Assembly: GCA_964421875.1 (NCBI GenBank)
Contig: CAYQZD010000111.1
Coordinates: 1 to 12,146 of the forward strand
Source: CAYQZD01 sp964421875
GTDB lineage: Bacteria; Electryoneota; Tariuqbacteria; Tariuqbacterales; Tariuqbacteraceae
Direction: 5' to 3'
Length of the DNA stretch: 12,146 nucleotides
Shown here: piece after piece, positions 8,101-12,146 of the stretch
How the letters are laid out: each line of letters opens with the position of its first letter
Position numbering within the stretch: position 1 is the first letter of the stretch
Program-made: the position numbers and the translations under genes
The notes under the pieces: generated by a model
Database searches by the model: none
Seen by the model: only the letters and a program-made list of their open reading frames with translations
Told to the model about the DNA's origin: nothing

Positions 8101-9200
8101 ATATTGCGGGCCCGGAGGAGCATCCTGTCGTCAGAGGCAAGCTTTTGGTTCGTGACGGGGTGGTGGTTTACCCGCCTCCGGGGAAGAAGGATGACGGGAC
8201 TCCTAAGAGGGAGAAGTTAATCACCCGTTTATTGAAGAAGATAAACTGGGACCTGGAAGTTATTCCCGACCGCGGGAATACCTACAACCGGGAGATGTCC
8301 GGTTTTCTGGGGGCGGATTTTTTACAGAATTTTCCCATAGTTTTAGACCGGGTGGTGATAGACTGTAATGTTGACCGTCAGGTCGATGGTCTTCGACTAA
8401 GGGGGTCGATAAACGACAATTCGTTAACTATGGGAGGGAAATTCAAATCTACCCGGGGAACCGTCGAGTTTTTAGACCTTGATTTTCAGGTTCAGGAATT
8501 CACGGTAGAGTTCGACCCCACGCAGCGTCTGCCTATGGTGGAGGGTTATGCCACCACCACTTATCGAGATACGCTGGACCGAAGTGTGGAAATTATTCTT
8601 CGAGCCGCCCATCGCGATACTGAGACCGGAGCGGTCACCTACCGCTCTCAATGGGGGGATTTCACTTTTGTGCTTGAGAATGAGACGGGTGATTCTCAGG
8701 AACAGATATTGGGTTACCTTGGTTATACACCTGAGACCATCGGCGGACGGGTAACCGACATCTCTTTTCGGGCGGTGAACCAGGCGGTGTTCGGAGCCTG
8801 GCTCAGAAAGCTATCGCGGGAGATGAGGAATGTGCTTGGTTTGGATTACCTCGATATAAATCCTGCGATGGCTCAGAATCTTCTGGAGGAACGGCTTTCC
8901 GATCCTTCCGGCGCTGACACGTTAAGCACGGACTGGCGCGCCCGTTACTTCCGCAGGTCTGAATTTACTGCGGGGAAATACATCACCGACGACCTGTTTT
9001 TCACATATTCCGGGCGGTTTGAGACCGGGATTTCGAGTTACGAGGAGGATCCCAGACTTGGAATCATCCACACCTGGAACTTAGAATACCGGATTCCCGC
9101 TCAGGGAGCGAATATGCTGATGATTTTCAGCTACGAATATGACAACCTTATCCGACGAGAAGACCGGAGCATTTCGGTTAAATACACATTTAATTTTTAG
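5145..9200 (+). CDS. tamB: TamB-family (DUF490) translocation and assembly module protein
   Basis: This is a giant envelope protein of 1,351 residues, slightly longer than E. coli TamB (1,259). One uncleaved membrane anchor (about 7-24, ILAAVLIFLPVLILLGM) follows a short basic N-terminus, so the rest should lie in the periplasm. Residues about 45-990 are repeating amphipathic beta segments, as expected for the lipid-carrying groove of AsmA-like bridge proteins. The C-terminal TamB domain spans about 995-1351 and includes STRGTVEFLDLDFQVQEF and GKYITDDLFFTYSGRFE. The protein ends with strand-like segments and YTFNF, an outer-membrane-type aromatic terminus. The family is known to partner Omp85 proteins and to help move phospholipid to the outer membrane; bamA follows after 216 bp. 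The start is supported by the anchor position, but the ribosome-binding site is poor. A run of seven G lies at 5861-5867. Confidence 0.9.
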   Translation: MESRRWIILAAVLIFLPVLILLGMRYFGVPRIVEYYILNKLRPALGENADLASVDLSWNSLTLRELVLTYPESGIDVSAKEVRLNLQYFNLLVYGLSLVNIVDEVQIDNWLVRHDSSKVIPKEPSQEAKRTIWEAARGFPSVKRVNFSGGGIIYPPFEFKNIYGWANSTTRDSLRFDFSSGALGDTVNLRLSGSANLAEESLEADAVLDGTDIPADLNISERMEFQGGRLSASLNMRLAGGKTKLAGNLQIDDAAFIYDRKWDAWDGSFQAAVEDTVVRFEARLRLLGQETFGAGEVYILKEPSLNLGLKIPRLELREALSRFSPSLEIAGNCQTELKLKGSFTEPEIEFRVSSKRVSYSNTDFEDLQLDGSLENGVVKLNTLRCSAVGGELESSGELKIDGGKTRIDLFSRYLGKPALDSILPQAGSVPLEELELTAKAQGLLKDPSISGSYRARLFPFLKELQGQLSYQGLKLTLSEHSGAGDSLKGSLDFSLGQPKFTFFGDNLHRLVTDNKLPGIFSGDEILTGVGAAGSPADFNLSLKAEKPGLRFTVGSRFTGGEDLQNLGSYSVVFHDSVRIGGDLAFRLQGDTLQLDNFTLGDYVQAWGNYLLEEGRLSDFNLKAEYLPLDSVLLFVGFDGWDRYQGKAKLDVKAEGMLKALNVEMGGYLSEMSLFGLPGYWANVAGNLKNREFRLLSFDFGNVERRLFSGAGDLNLDTQRFRFESRMQNIDSERLMNSIVGGKKILTGSADWRIKGSGTLTSPQLEASLIVEQGALLRVPFDDMEASLSLSRDESSPLKIDISRFRLRKRDQYSMGIRGEIPLSVNEMELIFDAQGRLLKILPGVERFITYADGIGTAEATLRGTLKAPRLSSARVSMQDGTMRLKSVVDEITDIKLEAALEGDFINISRLSGEIDNVPFTITTMPQVTTSEGPLQPWVIGKTGLSLGIITLSTGEGGLPLNLPTFIKAGETARLKPAGKSPGESAYIAGPEEHPVVRGKLLVRDGVVVYPPPGKKDDGTPKREKLITRLLKKINWDLEVIPDRGNTYNREMSGFLGADFLQNFPIVLDRVVIDCNVDRQVDGLRLRGSINDNSLTMGGKFKSTRGTVEFLDLDFQVQEFTVEFDPTQRLPMVEGYATTTYRDTLDRSVEIILRAAHRDTETGAVTYRSQWGDFTFVLENETGDSQEQILGYLGYTPETIGGRVTDISFRAVNQAVFGAWLRKLSREMRNVLGLDYLDINPAMAQNLLEERLSDPSGADTLSTDWRARYFRRSEFTAGKYITDDLFFTYSGRFETGISSYEEDPRLGIIHTWNLEYRIPAQGANMLMIFSYEYDNLIRREDRSISVKYTFNF

Positions 9201-9209
9201 CGCTAATTT

Positions 9210-9240
9210 TTGCCTGAATTATTCATAAATCAATTATAAT
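9210..9240 (+). promoter_or_regulatory. Candidate promoter for bamA
   Basis: A perfect TATAAT (9235-9240) lies 19 bases after TTGCCT (9210-9215), a four-of-six -35 match with slightly long spacing. It would give bamA its own transcript starting inside the repeat block. The AT-rich setting makes chance matches likely, and read-through from tamB is equally possible. Confidence 0.35.
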
Positions 9241-9268
9241 AGACAGGATTAACAAGATTTACAGGATT
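9241..9268 (+). repeat. 28-bp AGACAGG repeat, copy 1
   Basis: The unit begins AGACAGGATTAACAAG and ends ACAGGATT. It matches 9364-9391 at 23 of 28 positions in the same orientation. The two copies bracket palindromic modules B and A. Repeats built on ACAGGATT are common in environmental bacterial genomes. Confidence 0.7.
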
Positions 9269-9271
9269 TTG

Positions 9272-9303
9272 GTCTGCATTCCCACGCCGGAGCGTGGGAA
9301 CGA
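9272..9303. repeat. Palindromic repeat module B, copy 2
   Basis: This unit is identical to 4356-4387 at 31 of 32 positions and lies in the same orientation. Its stem is formed by TTCCCACGC and GCGTGGGAA. It comes before module A here, the reverse of the order at the first site. Confidence 0.85.
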
Positions 9304-9309
9304 TGGGGG

Positions 9310-9349
9310 TGTCAGGTCTCCGCTGCGCTAAAGACCTGACATAACGCAT
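9310..9349. repeat. Palindromic repeat module A, copy 2
   Basis: Arms TGTCAGGTCT (9310-9319) and AGACCTGACA (9332-9341) surround a 12-base loop and are followed by TAACGCAT. It matches 4273-4312 at 38 of 40 positions, with both changes in the loop. Confidence 0.85.
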
Positions 9350-9363
9350 ATATGAATTATTTT

Positions 9364-9391
9364 AGACAGGATTTAAAGAATTTTCAGGATT
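9364..9391 (+). repeat. 28-bp AGACAGG repeat, copy 2
   Basis: The unit begins AGACAGGATTTAAAG and ends TCAGGATT, a diverged direct copy of 9241-9268 (23 of 28). It ends 25 bases before the first possible bamA start codon. Confidence 0.65.
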
Positions 9392-9416
9392 AGAGTAATT
9401 TTCGATATTATCCAGG

Positions 9417-11819
9417 GTGGATATGCTCAAATTTCGATTTAGACTAATAATTTCAGCCGCTTTTAGTTTCTGGCTGCTGTCCTGTCCGGTTTTAAGTCAG
9501 GAACAGCAGGGATTGCGTCTGTTGGGACTTTCGGTGGAGGGTAATCTCACTACCGACCAGGGGCTTATCAAAGCCAATTCCAGCCTTGTTGTGGGGCGGA
9601 CAATCACCGGGGAAGATATTCAAGCCGCTATCAGACAGCTCTGGAAGCTTGAGTTATTCTCCGACATTCGGATAGTCCTTGACCGTCAGGTTCCGGAAGG
9701 TGTATATTTGACAATTTTTGTGGCTGAATATCCTCGGTTGGACCGGGTGCGGATTAAAGGCAATAAGAAGGTGAAGAAGGATGCCATTATGGACGCGGTG
9801 GACCTGCTTCCGGGGCAGGTTTTACGCTCCAATCAGATATTGAAGGTGAAGCGTAATCTGGAGAAGATTTACGCGGAGAAAGGGTATCTTTTAGCTAAAA
9901 TCGAGCCTACTAGCGAGACCCTTGAGACTCCCAACCGGGTTGTTCTTAACATTGATATCACAGAGGGTAAGAAGGTAAAAATCCGGCGGATCAGGTTTAT
10001 CGGCAACGAAGCTCATATCGAGAAGAAGCCCCCCCTTCCTCTCAAAACGTTCTATGGAATGGTGGATTGGCTAATACCTGAAAATCCCTTCACCGATGAT
10101 AAGCTCCGGGGTAAACTGAAGAATACGAAGCAGAAGAGTCTTTTTCGCTCCGGGGAGTTCGATGAACTGGAGTTTCAGGAGGATTTGGAGGAAATAGAGA
10201 ATCATTACCGCAACCATGGCTATCGTGATATGAGGGTGGTAAAGGATTCGATTTACTATGGCGATGATCTGCGGCGTATGTACATCGACATTTTCATCGA
10301 CGAGGGCGGGCTCTATTATTTTGGCAATGTGTTTTGGGAAGGCAATACGCTTTTTTCCGAGGAAGAGCTCAAATCGAATCTGCTTTTCAAGCCGGGGGAT
10401 ATTTACAGTCAGGAGAAGTTGGAGCGTTCGGCGCAGGAGCGGATAGGCAACCTTTATTACGACTTAGGCTACATTTATTCATCGGTTATTCCGACTGAAG
10501 TCCCGGTGTCGAAGGACACTATGGACCTCTATTTCAACATCAACGAAGGGAACCAGTTCAGTGTGCGCAAGATTAACTTCACCGGGAATACCAAGACCAA
10601 AGAGCGGGTAATCCGGCGCGAATTTGTGCTGAAGCCGGGCGACACTTTCAATGTTTCCAAACTCCGGCGTTCCATTCGCGATGTGACTATACTCAACTAC
10701 TTCAGCAACATTGTTCCCGACGTGGAACCGGTTTCCGACGATGAGGTCGACCTCTACATTACAGTGGAGGAGAAATCGACCGACCAGGCTCAGATGTCGG
10801 CCGGTTATTCCGAGCGTGACGGGATGATAGGGGCCATCGGTTTCGCGATGAACAACCTTTTCGGTAACGGACAGCGTTTCTCGCTGGATTGGAATTTCGG
10901 GAGGGTTTACCGCCAGTTTTCCATATCATTTACCGAACCCTGGTTTATGGATACTCCCACACTGTTGGGGACTTCGTTCTTTCAAATCAAGCGTGGCGGC
11001 ACCTATTACGGATATACTGAAAGGTTGATTGGCGGGACGCTTCGGTTTGGACGGCGTTTCAGCTGGCCTGACGACTATTTTCGGGGCGATTGGGTTTACC
11101 GATTGGAGCAGACCGAATACACCGATTTTTCTCAGTCGTTCCTTGAATCCAATCCCCAGGGTATCCGGGAAGGCGTCCCGGTGATTTCTTCGGGTATGAC
11201 CCAGATAATCACCCGGGACAGCAGGGACAATCCCGAGTTTCCCTCGGAAGGCTCGGTAAATTCATATTCCATTGAAGTCACCGGCGGACCTTTCGGAGGC
11301 GACGAGAGCTATCACAAGCATATTTTCTCCTCTGAATGGTATGTCCCTCTCATTAGCAAATTCACCCTTTACTGCCATACCAAGGGCGGATTTATCGATA
11401 AATTGCAGAGCGTGCCCAACGCAATTCCTTATGTCGAGCGTTTCTTTATGGGGGGCAGCGGTCTGCAATTGGGTGAGCCCCTTCGCGGCTACGAGGAGCG
11501 GGAGGTCGGTCCTATATCCAATAGTTACCCTGCCGGCGGAAGGACAATGTTCAAGCAGACCTTTGAAATCAGGTTCCCCCTGGTATCGAATCCGACAGTC
11601 TATGGTTTAGCGTTTATGGAGGGGGGAAATTGTTGGTGGGACTTTCAGCAGACCGACCCCTTCAATCTCCGGCGCAGTGTGGGGCTCGGCATCAGGTTGT
11701 TTATGCCTTTTGTGGGGCTTATTGGACTCGATTATGGATACGGCATCGACTATTACGATTTCGAGGGGCGGCGGAAGCCTCAGTGGGTTCCCCACTTCCA
11801 GTTCGGCCGAAGATTTTAG
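9417..11819 (+). CDS. bamA: Outer-membrane protein assembly factor BamA (Omp85)
   Basis: BamA folds and inserts beta-barrel proteins into the outer membrane. The 800 residues begin with a signal peptide (hydrophobic core about 10-22, probable cleavage after VLS at 27). Five POTRA domains follow at about 33-104, 106-184, 187-297, 301-378 and 381-452, and then a 16-strand-type barrel (about 455-800). POTRA3 carries an extra proline-rich stretch (about 201-225). Barrel hallmarks are LRGY (689-692), equivalent to the conserved VRGF loop-6 motif, and the final phenylalanine of HFQFGRRF. Five POTRAs favour BamA over TamA, which has three. The start is uncertain: GTG at 9417 has no Shine-Dalgarno, while ATG at 9423 gives a protein two residues shorter with AGGGTGG very close in front. 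tamB lies 216 bp upstream, which fits a joint envelope role. Confidence 0.94.
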   Translation: MDMLKFRFRLIISAAFSFWLLSCPVLSQEQQGLRLLGLSVEGNLTTDQGLIKANSSLVVGRTITGEDIQAAIRQLWKLELFSDIRIVLDRQVPEGVYLTIFVAEYPRLDRVRIKGNKKVKKDAIMDAVDLLPGQVLRSNQILKVKRNLEKIYAEKGYLLAKIEPTSETLETPNRVVLNIDITEGKKVKIRRIRFIGNEAHIEKKPPLPLKTFYGMVDWLIPENPFTDDKLRGKLKNTKQKSLFRSGEFDELEFQEDLEEIENHYRNHGYRDMRVVKDSIYYGDDLRRMYIDIFIDEGGLYYFGNVFWEGNTLFSEEELKSNLLFKPGDIYSQEKLERSAQERIGNLYYDLGYIYSSVIPTEVPVSKDTMDLYFNINEGNQFSVRKINFTGNTKTKERVIRREFVLKPGDTFNVSKLRRSIRDVTILNYFSNIVPDVEPVSDDEVDLYITVEEKSTDQAQMSAGYSERDGMIGAIGFAMNNLFGNGQRFSLDWNFGRVYRQFSISFTEPWFMDTPTLLGTSFFQIKRGGTYYGYTERLIGGTLRFGRRFSWPDDYFRGDWVYRLEQTEYTDFSQSFLESNPQGIREGVPVISSGMTQIITRDSRDNPEFPSEGSVNSYSIEVTGGPFGGDESYHKHIFSSEWYVPLISKFTLYCHTKGGFIDKLQSVPNAIPYVERFFMGGSGLQLGEPLRGYEEREVGPISNSYPAGGRTMFKQTFEIRFPLVSNPTVYGLAFMEGGNCWWDFQQTDPFNLRRSVGLGIRLFMPFVGLIGLDYGYGIDYYDFEGRRKPQWVPHFQFGRRF

Positions 11820-11865
11820 TATTTATAGCGATTTCTAAAGGGCGTGATAAAGAAATATTTGAAGA

Positions 11866-11899
11866 ACGGGACAGTAGGGGCTTGATTTATCAAGCCCGT
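11866..11899 (+). terminator. Possible bamA terminator hairpin
   Basis: GGGCTTGA (11878-11885) and TCAAGCCC (11890-11897) form an 8-bp stem with a TTTA loop, about 60 bases after the bamA stop. ACGGG (11866-11870) and CCCGT (11895-11899) offer a competing pairing. Only a weak T stretch follows (CTTTAAG). The same bases are the left arm of a dispersed repeat, so termination may be incidental. Confidence 0.35.
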
Positions 11900-11945
11900 C
11901 TTTAAGCTATTATTATACAATGGATTTGATAAATCAAATCCCTAC
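11874..11945. repeat. 72-bp inverted-repeat element, GTAGGG/CCCTAC ends
   Basis: The left arm 11874-11893 (GTAGGGGCTTGATTTATCAA) and the reverse complement of the right arm 11926-11945 match at 18 of 20 positions. Each arm is also a palindrome in itself: GGGCTTGA/TCAAGCCC at 11878-11897 and GGATTTGA/TCAAATCC at 11922-11941. The element shares its ends, its size and the 12-mer TTGATAAATCAA with 105-173. Confidence 0.75.
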
Positions 11946-12030
11946 ATTACTTTATACAATAGAAGTCTATAATCATGAAATCGATTTGGAAACACGCTTA
12001 AAATAGACTATCCGATGTTTTTTGCAGGGA

Positions 12031-12044
12031 TTCAACATGTTGAA
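12031..12044. repeat. 14-bp perfect palindrome TTCAACATGTTGAA
   Basis: TTCAACATGTTGAA is its own reverse complement and is framed by GGGA on the left and CCAC on the right. The design, a palindromic word between GGGA and CC, resembles the arms of the element at 11874-11945, so it may be a decayed single arm of that family. An operator site is an alternative with no further support. Confidence 0.5.
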
Positions 12045-12146
12045 CCACTACGATAAGACATTATTTTCGGTTCATCGCTGTTTCGTGTGGTTAATTATTT
12101 AGGCGTATTATATTCCCTTTGATTTTTCCCCAAGTTCGATAATCCC

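Larger units (their letters stand above)
9201..9416. other. Repeat-filled spacer between tamB and bamA
   Basis: This 216-base spacer contains no gene. In order it holds a candidate promoter (9210-9240), a 28-bp AGACAGG repeat (9241-9268), palindromic module B (9272-9303), palindromic module A (9310-9349), a second AGACAGG repeat (9364-9391), and a short leader before bamA. Most of it is made of repeats found elsewhere in the window. Confidence 0.75.
11820..12146. other. AT-rich region downstream of bamA, no gene seen
   Basis: This 327-base stretch shows no convincing open reading frame. It contains a possible terminator hairpin (11866-11899), a 72-bp inverted-repeat element (11874-11945) and a 14-bp perfect palindrome (12031-12044). 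No skp/ompH-like gene, a frequent neighbour after bamA, begins within the window. The last 100 bases show nothing recognisable. Confidence 0.65.

Noticed and set aside
9417..11819. TamA instead of BamA
   Set aside because: The sequence accommodates five POTRA domains before the barrel and matches BamA length; TamA has three POTRAs and is about 570-580 residues.

Overview
The window reads as chromosomal DNA of a Gram-negative (diderm), glycogen-storing bacterium with medium-to-high GC genes and markedly AT-rich, repeat-filled spacers. All five genes lie on the + strand. TamB and BamA prove an outer membrane. A tamB-bamA pairing with no tamA in view, and spacers packed with short interspersed palindromes, would suit an uncultured lineage near the FCB group. 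That placement is only an inference; nothing here fixes the phylum.

Layout. Positions 1-583 carry no gene but hold four dispersed-repeat copies and a candidate promoter. Positions 584-4131 are a translationally coupled glycogen pair: glycogen synthase (glgA), overlapping by 4 bp with a GlgX-type debranching enzyme. Positions 4132-4408 are a non-coding spacer with three strong hairpins in a row. Positions 4409-5074 encode an unusually short GlcE-like FAD-binding protein. After 70 bp comes a very large TamB-family protein (5145-9200). A second repeat-filled spacer (9201-9416) shares two palindromic modules with the first and leads into bamA (9417-11819), which has five POTRA domains and a complete barrel. 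Positions 11820-12146 are non-coding, with more palindromes and a possible terminator.

How the genes work together. GlgA extends alpha-1,4-glucan chains and GlgX trims alpha-1,6 branches. TamB should span the periplasm from the inner membrane, and BamA is the outer-membrane beta-barrel insertase. TamB-type proteins work with Omp85 proteins and carry phospholipid to the outer membrane, so these two form an envelope-biogenesis module. The GlcE-like gene has no evident link to either pair.

I found no defence system, CRISPR array, prophage, transposase or RNA gene. The main points for a second look are the interspersed repeat families, including a reshuffled two-module set and an inverted-repeat family present at both ends of the window, and the compact GlcE-like protein.
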